Source of the DNA: Oscillospiraceae bacterium
GTDB lineage: Bacteria; Bacillota; Clostridia; Oscillospirales; CAG-272
Direction of reading: 5' to 3'
Length of the DNA stretch: 64,000 bases
Assembly (NCBI GenBank): GCA_015064445.1
Contig: SVSE01000006.1
Span: forward strand, 66,358-130,357
The notes under the pieces are model-generated. The model saw only the letters and a list, made by a program, of their open reading frames with translations, had not been told where the DNA came from and did not search any database. Position numbers and translations under genes: made by a program. This document shows, one piece after another, positions 1 through 9,297 of the stretch (positions are counted from its first letter, which is position 1; every line of letters starts with the position of its first letter).

Positions 1-79
1 CGGAAAACGCTCGTACCTGTATCCGTTAATTCCGTTTAACTGGGATGCACTGTCCCGTCTTGTGTTCCGTCGTAAAAAG

Positions 80-340
80 CCATAGACGCACCTTGCAAAA
101 AGAAAATCCCCCGTTGGAGAACCTGCCGTAGAGCAGGTTCGCATCGATATAAATTCGCAAATGCGGATTTTCGATATACGCTAACGCGTTCGATATGTGC
201 TGACACACTCAATATGCTCACTGCGTGAGCGCGAATTTATATTATATCGAGTTTAAGCGTAGCAAAAACATATCGAATTTGCCACAAGGCAAATATATCG
301 AGCCAAGCGAAGCGACGGCATATCAATAAAAAACAAAATA
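80..340. repeat. Mosaic of short palindromes separated by TATCGA/TCGATA words
   Basis: About seven units of roughly 20-30 bases follow one another between about 145 and 335. Each is bounded by a TCGATA/TATCGA-like word and contains an inverted repeat, for example GCTCACtgcGTGAGC (216-230 region) and ATTTGCCacaaGGCAAAT (276-295 region). A further hairpin, AACCTGCcgtagaGCAGGTT, lies at about 120-139. The stretch from 1 to 80 shows no gene. Open frames through this region on the minus strand look like chance translations of the repeat. Similar TATCGA mosaics occur between genes in gut Clostridia as I recall them, but I know no established name. Function is unknown. Confidence 0.7.
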
Positions 341-375
341 TCTTCTATGGACACGGAAACAGTGCTTGTCAAGAA

Positions 376-412
376 AAAAGGACGAGGAATTGTTAAAATT
401 CCTCGTCCTTTT
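376..412 (-). terminator. Rho-independent terminator after ruvB
   Basis: A perfect 16-base-pair stem (376-391 with 397-412) around a 5-base loop, with A/T runs at both ends. On the minus strand it lies 46 bases beyond the ruvB stop codon and ends that operon. It separates the operon from the palindrome mosaic. Confidence 0.9.
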
Positions 413-457
413 CCTGTTGGTAAGTATACCGTAAATATTCGTTTTGGGGGATTTTTA

Positions 458-1510
458 TTATAGCTCAGTTATCGGAATTGTTGTTCCAGTCTTGTTATAA
501 GGAATACCAAGATGCTCATAGGCAAGACGAGTTACACATCTGCCTCGAGGTGTACGGCTCAAAAAACCGATTTGCATAAGATAAGGCTCGTAAACATCCT
601 CAATTGTAATGCTTTCCTCGCCGATTGTAGCACTAAGCGTTTCAAGTCCAACAGGACCACCATCATAAAACTTAATAATGGTTTCAAGCATCCGCCTGTC
701 AGTATTGTCAAGACCAAGCTCATCAATTTCAAGAGCAGAGAGCGATTTTTGCGCCATTTCAAGAGTGATTTTTCCATCTCCCTTAACCTGTGCATAATCA
801 CGCACACGCTTCAAAAGTCTATTTGCAATACGAGGTGTTCCACGAGAACGAGATGCAAGCTCATAAGCACCATCATCAGTAATCTCAACGCCAAGCAAGG
901 ATGCACTTCTTTTTACGATAGTCGCAAGCTCGTCAGGAGAATAAAGCTCAAGCTTCAAAAGCACACCGAATCTATCTCTTAAAGGAGTTGTAAGCTGTCC
1001 TGCACGAGTTGTAGCACCAACCAAGGTAAACCTTGGAAGAGGAACTCGAATGCTTCTTGCCGCAGGGCCCTTGCCGATAATAATATCGAGCACATAGTCC
1101 TCCATTGCAGGATAGAGAATTTCCTCTATGTTTCTTGAAAGACGGTGTATTTCATCAATAAAAAGCACATCTCCTGGCGCAAGGTTGGTAAGTATTGCTG
1201 CAAGGTCGCCCTGCTTTTCAATTGCAGGACCAGATGTTACACGGAAATTAACGCCCATTTCAGTTGCTATAATTCCCGAAAGAGTAGTCTTACCAAGACC
1301 AGGAGGGCCATAGAGAAGAACATGGTCAAGCGCATCGCCTCTGCCCTTGGCAGCATCAATATAAACCTTCAAAAGGTCCTTTACCTTTTCTTGTCCTATA
1401 TACTCGTCAAATGCCTTTGGACGAAGACTGATTTCTGCCTCAGCATCCTCGCCTGATGCCTCGGTTGAAACTATTCGGTTTTCATAGTCAAATTCAAACT
1501 CTTCAATCAT
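458..1510 (-). CDS. ruvB: Holliday junction branch migration helicase subunit RuvB
   Basis: This is the AAA+ motor that drives branch migration of Holliday junctions with RuvA during recombinational repair. The 350-residue product has Walker A GPPGLGKT near residue 70, Walker [10 protein letters not shown] near 117 and the C-terminal winged-helix part ending in the RTPRGR segment typical of RuvB. Length matches the family (about 330-350). The ATG at 1510 is preferred because AAGGTAGG lies just upstream; an in-frame GTG at 1519 is possible. It follows ruvA with almost no gap, so the two are co-transcribed. ruvC is not in this operon but in the divergent one starting at 5319. Confidence 0.97.
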   Translation of the reverse strand: MIEEFEFDYENRIVSTEASGEDAEAEISLRPKAFDEYIGQEKVKDLLKVYIDAAKGRGDALDHVLLYGPPGLGKTTLSGIIATEMGVNFRVTSGPAIEKQGDLAAILTNLAPGDVLFIDEIHRLSRNIEEILYPAMEDYVLDIIIGKGPAARSIRVPLPRFTLVGATTRAGQLTTPLRDRFGVLLKLELYSPDELATIVKRSASLLGVEITDDGAYELASRSRGTPRIANRLLKRVRDYAQVKGDGKITLEMAQKSLSALEIDELGLDNTDRRMLETIIKFYDGGPVGLETLSATIGEESITIEDVYEPYLMQIGFLSRTPRGRCVTRLAYEHLGIPYNKTGTTIPITEL

Positions 1511-1524
1511 TTTTAGCACCTACC

Positions 1525-2139
1525 TTACATAAGCTTTGCCAAAGCAAGCGGAATGATTTTTTCAACATCAAGCATGGGATCAATTCCAGAAAGCGCTCTT
1601 TGCGCCTCGGAGCGACCATAACCAAGCACGATAAGCGCATCAAGCGCCTCGCCAAGATTGCCCTTGCCCTTAACAATTGTAGTATTTCCACCAATAGAGC
1701 CAGGAGTAGCAGATATGCTCGATGAGAAGTAAAGCTTTGAAACCTTGTCGTGAAGCTCAAGGACAACACGCGCAGCAGTCTTAGCACCGATGCCGTTTGC
1801 ACGGGCAATAGCCTTAGTATCCTCGGAGCAAATCGCACCATAAAGCTTGCTTGGCTCGAACAAGGAGAGAATAGAAAGCGCAGCCCTTGGACCAACGCCC
1901 GAAACTGTTATAAGAAGCTTGAATGCACCAAGCTCATCTGCATCCTTAAAGCCAAAAAGCTCAACCCCATCCTCACGAACCTGTAAATATGTCAAAAGCT
2001 TCATTCGCTCGCCCACGTGTGCACAAATTGCAGAATATGTGTTGTCGCTGATAGCTAATCTATAACCAACGCCACAGCAGTCAATTACGCATCCACCAAC
2101 CTCACAAAGGTCAAGTGAACCGTCAACATGGTAAATCAT
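1525..2139 (-). CDS. ruvA: Holliday junction branch migration protein RuvA
   Basis: RuvA binds four-way junctions as a tetramer and loads RuvB rings. The 204-residue product starts MIYHVDGSL, has the N-terminal OB fold, the helix-hairpin-helix elements (VSGVGPRAALSILS and ANGIGAKTAARVVLEL) and the mobile C-terminal domain with LGYGRSEAQRAL. Length is the family norm of about 200. The ATG at 2139 has AGAGGA seven bases upstream; the longer frame to 2196 would add residues not seen in RuvA and run further into the upstream gene. It overlaps the end of the YfhO-like gene by 17 bases, which suggests coupled translation. Confidence 0.97.
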   Translation of the reverse strand: MIYHVDGSLDLCEVGGCVIDCCGVGYRLAISDNTYSAICAHVGERMKLLTYLQVREDGVELFGFKDADELGAFKLLITVSGVGPRAALSILSLFEPSKLYGAICSEDTKAIARANGIGAKTAARVVLELHDKVSKLYFSSSISATPGSIGGNTTIVKGKGNLGEALDALIVLGYGRSEAQRALSGIDPMLDVEKIIPLALAKLM

Positions 2140-4945
2140 CGTTTGTATCCTCTTCGTCAGTTTTATTTTCGTTTTCAAGCTCATCAATAGGCTCACTTAC
2201 ATTCTCGGAGTCCTCGGTTCGCTTGTCATATCCCATTTTTTCTCTGAATTTCTTTTCGAAAACGCACATTACAACAAATGCGTTAAGTCCTATAAATCCA
2301 AGAATAAGACCTACATTAAACACCCTTGAGCTATATTTCATCTCAATTGTGTGCTCGCCCTCGCTTATATCAAAGGCAAGTAAGCTGTCAAGAACCTTGT
2401 AGGTGTCAACTCTTTCTCCGTCAACATATACCTTCCAGTATTGATCGTACGGAATGGTAGTCATAACAATTTCGTTTGCCTCAGCCTTAATTGTACCCTC
2501 AAAGCTTGTATCGGAGAAGTCTGTAATTGTCATTTCTCCTGCATTAAGCTCGTTAAAGGTCATCTCAAATTGCTCTTGGTCGAGCTGGAAGAACAGAGGC
2601 GATCTTGAGTTAATGGAAACCTTGCTTTCATCAAACTCAACCTTTACATAAATTGTTTCGCCCTCCTCAAAGTAGCCGAGGTTTTGGATAATATCACTCT
2701 CGTCTCCGAAGACCTTGCCCTCTTCCTCGCCATTTATATAGTACTTAGCCTCCTTATTTGAGCCATTAGGCATAAGATACATATAAATGCTTCCTGTTCT
2801 ATAGGCAGTAACAGAGAAGGTAAACGATGCTTTTCTGTTAGAGTCTGAGCGAGAGAAGGAAATATAAGAGCCAGTTGCGCCCGACTTGCTACAATTATCT
2901 CTTTCGAAATGTGAATAGTAACAGCTGTTAAAGAATTTAATATCATCCTCGCCCACCATACCAGATGCAAGATATTCAAGGTAGTCGGCAGGATTTTTGT
3001 TTGTTCCGTTATCAACTGGTAAATCCTTCATTTTTGGATCTACACAGTATGCAATGGAGAGGTAATACGGATTTTCGTAAATTGTAAGTCCGTTTTTGCC
3101 CTCGCTTGGAATATAAAGATGAGAAACTGGCGTCTTTTCATCGGAAATTACATATTTGATTCCGAAAATAGAGTCAACAAGCTCATTTCCCTCAATATAC
3201 TTGCTCCAATGCGACCTCGCAGAGAAGCCACAATTGTTCATAAGATTCATAACTCCGCGATTGAAGGTAGAGGTCGATGCTGAAAGACCTCTTATATCAA
3301 GCGCGAAATTCTCATTCGGCTTTCTAAAAATAGCCTTTTCCATTCTATAGAATGAGGTGTCATTTTCAAGCACATAGTCAACCGTTGGCTCGATTCTGTC
3401 GATAAATTCACGGTAGGTCTGCCTTTTTGCCCAGCCTACATCATTTACCTCCTCGCCCCAGTTGATGAGCGCGCCAACGCCAGCCTCAAATGCAACCACG
3501 CCAAGCAAAACGCCCGACGCAATTTTCTTTACGCTTTCCTTTTTCTTGTAGTAGAGAACAGCAAGATAAATAAATATGAATGCAAGTGAAACCCAAACAA
3601 GCTCATAGCTTGGCATCAATGGAGTAGTGCTTGAGCCCTCGTGCCTTGGAAGCAAAACGGTCTTTTGAATAACTAAAACAAGAAGCGCTAAAAGTGAGCC
3701 TATTTGAATTATAGTCTTGTATTCGAACTCTGCAAAAAGCTCAAAGCCCTTGTATGCAAGAATTAAAACTATAAACGAAAGCATAAAGCTGTATCTATAA
3801 TTCATCCAAACGGGCATTTGGAAGCCGTGCCAAGCAAGGTCAAACGCATTTATTGACATTGATGCGATAAACACAAGCACAAGCGTTCCGTATGCGAATT
3901 TCTCGCGTGGAGCGATTTTCTTTGTAAGGAAATACGCAGGCAACATAAACAGTGCCAAAATTCCACAATATACATTTGGCAGTCCGTCTGGGCGTACCGT
4001 GTCATATGAGCCTATAAAGAATTTTGCAATAAGATCAAGAAAATCAAATCTCAAATCAAATGTGAGATCTGCAATCTCTCCACTCGATTTTCCAAACTGA
4101 ATAGAGTAGTATGCACAAAGAATAACGAGCGAGACCATAAGAAGTGCAACCACCGAGGCAATTATGATTCTTACAAGGCTCTTTAGAAGATGAAGCTTCT
4201 CTCCGATTAGGTTAATATCCTTTGACCTGTGTGCACAAATATAGCAAATAAAGTAGATAAGAGTGTAAATGCACACCATATATCCAACATAGTAGTTAGA
4301 CCAAATGATGAGAGAAAGCATCACGATATAAAGCTTAAATCTGCCTTCTTTTATAAGCGCCTCAATACCAAGCGTGAGAAGTGGAAGCCACATAAGTGCG
4401 TCCATCCACATTGTGTTTGTCTGATACGCCATTGCATAGCCACAAAGAGCATACATAGTGCCAAACATAGCATACGAGTAGGCATTTCTTTTTCTGCCAC
4501 TCTTGTCAAGATAAATGGCAAATGCAATACCACTAATGCCACACTTTATGAGCATCATGATCGTTACAGCCTCAACCATAAGAGACGGTGGGAAGAAAAT
4601 CAAAAGCAGAGCAAGTGGAGATGCAACATAGTAGGCAAAGAAGCCCAAGAACTCTCCACCAAGAACTCTTTCCCAGGTGTAAATTAAAGAGCCATTGCCT
4701 GTCAAAATATCGCGTAATTGCTCAAAATAATAAATGTATTGCGCGTTCATATCGAGCGTCAAAATTGAGCGCTCGCCAAACGGAAAAATTCCAAGTATTG
4801 CATAAACTATGAGCATAACGCCCACAGGAAGCAAAAACGATGGATATAAATATTTTTTGCTTTTCGTAAAGCTCCAAAGGCGTGACCATACGCCACTAAT
4901 CCAGCCCTTAAAGCCTGTCCTTTCGACAGCTACAGCGTTATCCAT
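2123..4945 (-). CDS. YfhO family polytopic membrane protein
   Basis: A 940-residue membrane protein with about a dozen hydrophobic segments in its first 500 residues, a large extracytoplasmic beta-rich part, then one more membrane segment near residue 900 and an acidic tail. The architecture and the FPFGERSILTLDMNAQY segment after the first helix match the YfhO family of GT-C-like proteins, which in Bacillus are tied to glycosylation of lipoteichoic acid. Its substrate here is unknown. The ATG at 4945 follows TGAGGAG closely; a GTG at 4957 lies inside that binding site and is unlikely. It overlaps both the DUF951 gene (8 bases) and ruvA (17 bases), so it sits inside the ruvAB operon. Confidence 0.85.
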   Translation of the reverse strand: MDNAVAVERTGFKGWISGVWSRLWSFTKSKKYLYPSFLLPVGVMLIVYAILGIFPFGERSILTLDMNAQYIYYFEQLRDILTGNGSLIYTWERVLGGEFLGFFAYYVASPLALLLIFFPPSLMVEAVTIMMLIKCGISGIAFAIYLDKSGRKRNAYSYAMFGTMYALCGYAMAYQTNTMWMDALMWLPLLTLGIEALIKEGRFKLYIVMLSLIIWSNYYVGYMVCIYTLIYFICYICAHRSKDINLIGEKLHLLKSLVRIIIASVVALLMVSLVILCAYYSIQFGKSSGEIADLTFDLRFDFLDLIAKFFIGSYDTVRPDGLPNVYCGILALFMLPAYFLTKKIAPREKFAYGTLVLVFIASMSINAFDLAWHGFQMPVWMNYRYSFMLSFIVLILAYKGFELFAEFEYKTIIQIGSLLALLVLVIQKTVLLPRHEGSSTTPLMPSYELVWVSLAFIFIYLAVLYYKKKESVKKIASGVLLGVVAFEAGVGALINWGEEVNDVGWAKRQTYREFIDRIEPTVDYVLENDTSFYRMEKAIFRKPNENFALDIRGLSASTSTFNRGVMNLMNNCGFSARSHWSKYIEGNELVDSIFGIKYVISDEKTPVSHLYIPSEGKNGLTIYENPYYLSIAYCVDPKMKDLPVDNGTNKNPADYLEYLASGMVGEDDIKFFNSCYYSHFERDNCSKSGATGSYISFSRSDSNRKASFTFSVTAYRTGSIYMYLMPNGSNKEAKYYINGEEEGKVFGDESDIIQNLGYFEEGETIYVKVEFDESKVSINSRSPLFFQLDQEQFEMTFNELNAGEMTITDFSDTSFEGTIKAEANEIVMTTIPYDQYWKVYVDGERVDTYKVLDSLLAFDISEGEHTIEMKYSSRVFNVGLILGFIGLNAFVVMCVFEKKFREKMGYDKRTEDSENVSEPIDELENENKTDEEDTNDDLPC

Positions 4946-5144
4946 TATTCTCCTCACTTGAGATAATTTTCTTAATCATTTTTTCAACCTTAATTCTTTC
5001 AAGCGTAACCGTGCGTGCACAGCCCTCGCAGGAAAGCTTTATGTCAGAGCCAACTCTTAACACCTTGAAGCGCTTTTCGCCACAGGGATGATTTTTCTTC
5101 ATTTCAAGAATATCTCCAACATTTATAACAGGAATAGAAGCCAT
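4938..5144 (-). CDS. DUF951 family small zinc-ribbon-like protein
   Basis: A 68-residue protein opening MASIPVINVGDILEMKK, with HPCG and a CEGC pair, which is the DUF951 pattern of Bacillota. The cysteines suggest metal binding; the biochemical role is not known, and in many genomes the gene sits near ychF or replication and repair genes. The ATG at 5144 has a perfect AGGAGG six bases upstream, so the longer frame from 5213 is not used. It is the first gene of the operon with the YfhO-like gene, ruvA and ruvB. Confidence 0.9.
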   Translation of the reverse strand: MASIPVINVGDILEMKKNHPCGEKRFKVLRVGSDIKLSCEGCARTVTLERIKVEKMIKKIISSEENNG

Positions 5145-5184
5145 AGTATCCTCCTGACTTAAAGTAAAATGCCTATACACAATC

Positions 5185-5213
5185 ATTTTACCACATATTG
5201 CACAAAAAATCAA
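5185..5213 (-). promoter_or_regulatory. SigA-type promoter of the DUF951-ruvAB operon
   Basis: On the minus strand, TTGATT (5213-5208), 17 bases, then TAAAAT (5190-5185), with TGG just before the -10. It lies 41 bases from the DUF951 start. Confidence 0.75.
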
Positions 5214-5257
5214 CCTCTATACAAATATATTTTTCGTGCGTAAAATATATATTTTAT

Positions 5258-5286
5258 TTGACATGCGACGCATATTGTGCTATAAT
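5258..5286 (+). promoter_or_regulatory. Consensus SigA promoter of the ruvC operon
   Basis: TTGACA (5258-5263), exactly 17 bases, then TATAAT (5281-5286), with TGC preceding the -10. Both hexamers are perfect consensus. It diverges from the DUF951-ruvAB promoter, leaving about 44 bases between the two -35 boxes. Confidence 0.9.
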
Positions 5287-5318
5287 ATATAATGTAAAAA
5301 TATGCACGGAGGAGAGCT

Positions 5319-5816
5319 ATGGTTATTTTAGGAATAGACCCAGGACTTGCAATAGTCGGCTGGGGCGTGCTTGAATATCATAAGGGCACATTTCGAGTTA
5401 TGGGCTATGGCTCGATTCAAACCAAGGCAGGCTTGCCTGTTGAGGAGCGCATAAAGCAAATTTACGAATCAATGAACATAATAATTGATAAGTACAAGCC
5501 TGAGGTTATGGCAATAGAGGAGCTTTTTTGGAATACTAACCAAAAGACAGGAATCAGTGTTGCCGAGGCAAGAGGAGTAATCATACTTGCTGCCCACTCC
5601 AAGGGACTTAAAATAAGAGAATACACACCGCTTCAGGTAAAGCAGGCGGTTGTAGGCTATGGACGCGCAGAGAAAAAACAGGTAATCGCAATGGTAACCT
5701 CGATTTTAAAGCTTCCTAAGCCACCAAAGCCCGACGATACCGCCGACGCCCTTGCAATCGCAATATGCCAAGGACACGCAGGCTCGAACATTCTTGGCAA
5801 ATTCTATACAATGTGA
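5319..5816 (+). CDS. ruvC: Crossover junction endodeoxyribonuclease RuvC
   Basis: RuvC resolves Holliday junctions by symmetric cleavage after RuvAB branch migration. The 165-residue product shows the RNase H-like fold residues D7 (GIDPG), E67 (AIEELFW), and D140/D143 in DDTADALAIA. Length is typical. GGAGGAG stands five bases before the ATG and a consensus promoter lies at 5258. In this genome ruvC is separated from ruvAB and transcribed away from them, with a methyltransferase gene following directly after its stop. Confidence 0.97.
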   Translation: MVILGIDPGLAIVGWGVLEYHKGTFRVMGYGSIQTKAGLPVEERIKQIYESMNIIIDKYKPEVMAIEELFWNTNQKTGISVAEARGVIILAAHSKGLKIREYTPLQVKQAVVGYGRAEKKQVIAMVTSILKLPKPPKPDDTADALAIAICQGHAGSNILGKFYTM

Positions 5817-5823
5817 GGACAAT

Positions 5824-6702
5824 ATGTACATAGCAGATAGCTGGAAGGATTATGAGCTTCTTGATACCTCGGACGGAGAAAGACTTGAAAGATGGGGAAA
5901 TTATATCCTCATTCGTCCAGACCCCCAGGTAATATGGAAGGGAAAGCGCGCACATAAGCTTTGGAAGAGCGCACACGGAATTTACCGTCGCTCAAGCTCT
6001 GGCGGTGGCGCTTGGATTAAAAACGATGTTCCTGAAAAGTGGACAATCAATTATAAGGACCTTACCTTTGCACTAAAGCCTATGGGATTTAAGCATACAG
6101 GACTTTTTCCTGAGCAGGCAGCAAACTGGGACTGGTTCTCCGAGCTTATCAAAAAGAGAAAGGCAGAGGGCAAGGACGTAAAGGTTTTGAACCTCTTCGC
6201 TTATACAGGTGGAGCAACCGCTGCTTGTGCAAAGGCAGGCGCACAGGTTGTCCATGTTGATGCGTCAAAGGGAATGGTCGCTTGCGCAAAGGAAAACCTC
6301 GCGCTTAGCGGACTTGCTGATGCCCCTGTTAGATATATCGTTGATGACTGTCGTAAGTTCGTTGAAAGAGAAATCAGAAGAGGCAATAAGTACGATGCGG
6401 TTATAATGGACCCCCCATCATATGGTCGTGGACCTGGCGGAGAGGTGTGGAAGCTTGAGGATGCAGTATGCGACTTTGTCGCTCTTTGCGAAAAAGTGCT
6501 TTCAGATGATCCATTGTTCTTCCTCATAAACTCATATACAACAGGACTTAGCGCACTTACAATGGGCTATGTTCTTGATGTTGAAATTGTAGCAAAGCAC
6601 GGTGGAGAGTCAAGCACAGCTGAGCTTGCATTGCCGGTTACACAAACAAAGAGCTATCTACCTTGTGGTGCAAGCGCGCGTTGGATAGCCTCTAAAAAAT
6701 AA
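5824..6702 (+). CDS. Class I SAM-dependent methyltransferase, probable RNA methyltransferase
   Basis: A 292-residue methyltransferase with the SAM-binding [19 protein letters not shown] motif near residue 130 and the catalytic [11 protein letters not shown] segment near residue 195, which resembles the RlmI/RlmK group of 23S rRNA cytosine or guanine methyltransferases. The N-terminal third is a beta-rich domain ([17 protein letters not shown]) common to this subfamily. The target base is not known. The ATG at 5824 has GAGGAC upstream and lies seven bases after the ruvC stop; the frame could extend back into ruvC but has no binding site there. It is probably cotranscribed with ruvC and the ecf genes. 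Confidence 0.85.
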   Translation: MYIADSWKDYELLDTSDGERLERWGNYILIRPDPQVIWKGKRAHKLWKSAHGIYRRSSSGGGAWIKNDVPEKWTINYKDLTFALKPMGFKHTGLFPEQAANWDWFSELIKKRKAEGKDVKVLNLFAYTGGATAACAKAGAQVVHVDASKGMVACAKENLALSGLADAPVRYIVDDCRKFVEREIRRGNKYDAVIMDPPSYGRGPGGEVWKLEDAVCDFVALCEKVLSDDPLFFLINSYTTGLSALTMGYVLDVEIVAKHGGESSTAELALPVTQTKSYLPCGASARWIASKK

Positions 6703-6710
6703 GGAGAAAT

Positions 6711-7574
6711 ATGAATCCTATCATAAAATTTGAGAATGTTTCCTATTCCTATCCAGGCGATGAGCAGGAAAAGGGCTTGTATGCTGTAAAAAACCTCTCG
6801 TTTGATATAAATGAGGGCGAATTTGTGGCAGTTCTTGGCCATAATGGCTCTGGCAAGTCAACCTGTGCAAAGCTTATGAATATGATACTTGCCCCAAACG
6901 ACGGTAAAATATTCATTGACGGTAAGGATATAACCGATAAGGAAATAAGCGAGAGCGATGTGCTCGAGGTTCGCAAGAAAATCGGAATGGTATTCCAAAA
7001 TCCCGACAACCAAATTGTAGCAACAATTGTCGAGGAGGATGTTGCCTTTGGCCCCGAAAATCTTGGCGTTGAGCCTACTGAAATCCGACGCAGAGTCGAT
7101 GAGGCGCTCTCGATAGTAAATATGAGCGAATATGCAAGACACGCCCCACATAAGCTCTCAGGTGGACAAAAGCAGAGAGTAGCGATTGCGGGCATTATTG
7201 CAATGAAGCCGAAATGTATCGTCTTTGATGAATCAACAGCAATGCTTGATCCAATAGGAAGACGCGATGTAATGAATACCATTCTTCGCCTAAATCGCGA
7301 GGAGGGAATAACAGTAATACTTATCACGCACTATATGAACGAGGCTGTTATGGCTGACAGAGTAATGGTTATGAAGGGCGGAGAAAAGTATTTAGAGGGC
7401 AAGCCGAATGAGGTTTTCTGCCAAATAGAAAAGCTATGGCAGGCAGGGCTCGAGGTCCCTCAATCAGTAGAGCTTATTTATAAGCTAAACAAGGAGCTTA
7501 AGCTCGATATTCCACTTGGTGTGTATGATTTTGACACCTGTGCAGAGCTTATTCAAAAGGAATTTAACAGGTAA
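6711..7574 (+). CDS. ecfA1: Energy-coupling factor transporter ATPase EcfA1
   Basis: One of two ATPases that power group II ECF vitamin importers at the inner face of the membrane. The 287-residue product has Walker [10 protein letters not shown] (43-51), the NPDNQIV Q-loop, the [13 protein letters not shown] signature and Walker [13 protein letters not shown], where the usual EA/EP is ES, as is common in EcfA1. An AAGGAG site lies upstream. It forms a module with ecfA2, ecfT and truA. No substrate-binding S component is present in the window, as expected for shared group II modules. Confidence 0.95.
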   Translation: MNPIIKFENVSYSYPGDEQEKGLYAVKNLSFDINEGEFVAVLGHNGSGKSTCAKLMNMILAPNDGKIFIDGKDITDKEISESDVLEVRKKIGMVFQNPDNQIVATIVEEDVAFGPENLGVEPTEIRRRVDEALSIVNMSEYARHAPHKLSGGQKQRVAIAGIIAMKPKCIVFDESTAMLDPIGRRDVMNTILRLNREEGITVILITHYMNEAVMADRVMVMKGGEKYLEGKPNEVFCQIEKLWQAGLEVPQSVELIYKLNKELKLDIPLGVYDFDTCAELIQKEFNR

Positions 7575-7583
7575 GGAAAAGAT

Positions 7584-8453
7584 ATGTCAATAGTTAAGCT
7601 TGAGGGCGTAAGCTTTGTTTACGGAAAGAAATCTCCGTACGAAATTCACGCGCTCGATAATGTCGATCTCGCTATCGAGGAAAATTTAATAACAGGCATA
7701 ATAGGACACACAGGGTCGGGAAAATCGACTCTTGTTCAGATGTTCAATGGCCTCATAAGACCAGATAGCGGACGCGTTATGGTTGACGATGAGGACATAT
7801 GGGCAAGGCCTAAGCAAATAGGCAAGGTTCGCTTTAAGGTCGGTATGGTAATGCAGTACCCCGAGTATCAGCTCTTTGCTGAAACTGCGCGTGAGGATAT
7901 AGCATACGGACCTAAAAATATGGGCCTTGATGATGAGGAAATCAAACACAGAGTCGCCAAAAGCGCAAAATTCTGTGGTCTTGACGGAGATACTCTCGAT
8001 AAATCACCATTCGACCTTTCAGGTGGACAAAAGAGAAGAGTTGCGTTGGCAGGAGTAATGGCTATGGAGCCAAAGCTTTTGGTTCTTGACGAGCCCGCAG
8101 CAGGACTCGACCCAAGAGGAAGACGCGAAATTCTTGGTGGTATTCGCAAATATCAAAGGGAAAGTGGCACAAGCGTTGTTATTGTCAGCCACAGCATGGA
8201 GGATATGGCGATGTATTGCGATAGAATTATCGTTATGTCGCACGGCAAGCTCATTTTAGAGGGCGAGCCTAAAGAGGTATTCTCACAGGTTAAGCTTTTA
8301 CAAAGCGCAGGTCTTGATGTTCCCGAAATTGCAAAAATTGTAGCCTCTCTCCGTGAAAAGGGTGTTAATATATCTAAGGATATTTACACCGTTGAGGGCG
8401 CAGTTGAGGCGTTGTCAGCTCTTAAAGAGGGAGGTGGCAAGAATGTCCTTTGA
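7584..8453 (+). CDS. ecfA2: Energy-coupling factor transporter ATPase EcfA2
   Basis: The partner ATPase of EcfA1. The 289-residue product has Walker A GHTGSGKST (41-49), a QYPEYQLF Q-loop, LSGGQKRRVALAG and the canonical Walker B LLVLDEPAAGLDP. Its C-terminal region carries the helical domain typical of EcfA proteins. It starts nine bases after ecfA1 and its end overlaps the start of ecfT by 11 bases, which points to translational coupling of the complex subunits. Confidence 0.95.
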   Translation: MSIVKLEGVSFVYGKKSPYEIHALDNVDLAIEENLITGIIGHTGSGKSTLVQMFNGLIRPDSGRVMVDDEDIWARPKQIGKVRFKVGMVMQYPEYQLFAETAREDIAYGPKNMGLDDEEIKHRVAKSAKFCGLDGDTLDKSPFDLSGGQKRRVALAGVMAMEPKLLVLDEPAAGLDPRGRREILGGIRKYQRESGTSVVIVSHSMEDMAMYCDRIIVMSHGKLILEGEPKEVFSQVKLLQSAGLDVPEIAKIVASLREKGVNISKDIYTVEGAVEALSALKEGGGKNVL

Positions 8454-9285
8454 TGTGGGTATAGGTCAATATTACGAAACAAATTCCGTCTTGCATAAAA
8501 TGGACCCAAGGACAAAAATCTTTTTCGTAATATTGTACATTGTTTCAATTTTTGTGGCAAAGGAAATATATGCCTTTGTGCTTTTGACTGCCATAATGCT
8601 TGCGACAGTCATAATAAGCCGTGTTCCTTTAAGAGTAATCCTAAAAGGATTAAAGCCGGTTGTTGTAATCGTTATTTTCACAGCAATTCTCAATATGTTT
8701 TTGACCAAGGCGGAGAGTGAGCCACTGTTTTCTGTGGTTGTAATCCCTAATTTTTGGACATTAACTCTTTGTGTCGAGGGACTTATCAACGCAGGAATTT
8801 TGGCGCTTCGTATCATTATTTTGATTATCGAAACAAGCGTGCTTTTCTCCTACACAACAACTCCTATTGAGCTAACAGATGGTATTGAAATGGCGCTTTC
8901 GCCACTCAAAAAGATAAAGGTTCCAGTTCACGAATTTGCTATGATGATGACAATAGCACTCCGTTTTATTCCAACATTAGTCGACGAAACCTCGAAAATA
9001 ATGAACGCACAAAAGGCAAGAGGCGCGGATTTTTCGAGCGGTGGACTTGTTAAGCGTGCAAAGGCGCTTATTCCAATCATAATTCCGTTGTTTATCTCCT
9101 CGTTTAGAAGAGCAGAGGAGCTTGCCACCGCTATGGAATGTAGATGCTATCACGGTGGAAACGGAAGAACAAGAATGAAAAAGCTTAAAATGAAGGCAAG
9201 AGATTATATCGGACTTCTTTTCTCCTGTGCTATTTTGGCGGGAGTAATACTTCTCAACATTTACACACACATTTATTCAATTTAA
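8443..9285 (+). CDS. ecfT: Energy-coupling factor transporter transmembrane protein EcfT
   Basis: The membrane scaffold that links the ATPases to exchangeable S components. The 280-residue product starts MSFDVGIGQYYETNSVLHKMDPRTK, has about six membrane helices and the coupling helices with ARG motifs (KARGADF near residue 190 and a second arginine-rich site, MECRCYHGG). The ATG at 8443 follows a strong GGAGGTG; the longer frame inside ecfA2 is rejected. truA follows after 12 bases. Confidence 0.95.
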   Translation: MSFDVGIGQYYETNSVLHKMDPRTKIFFVILYIVSIFVAKEIYAFVLLTAIMLATVIISRVPLRVILKGLKPVVVIVIFTAILNMFLTKAESEPLFSVVVIPNFWTLTLCVEGLINAGILALRIIILIIETSVLFSYTTTPIELTDGIEMALSPLKKIKVPVHEFAMMMTIALRFIPTLVDETSKIMNAQKARGADFSSGGLVKRAKALIPIIIPLFISSFRRAEELATAMECRCYHGGNGRTRMKKLKMKARDYIGLLFSCAILAGVILLNIYTHIYSI

Positions 9286-9297
9286 TTTGGAGAAAAA

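Noticed and set aside
26-221. Two short minus-strand open frames over the palindrome region
   Set aside because: They follow the repeat units, have no ribosome binding site and no promoter, and read through hairpins. They are most likely chance translations of the repeat.
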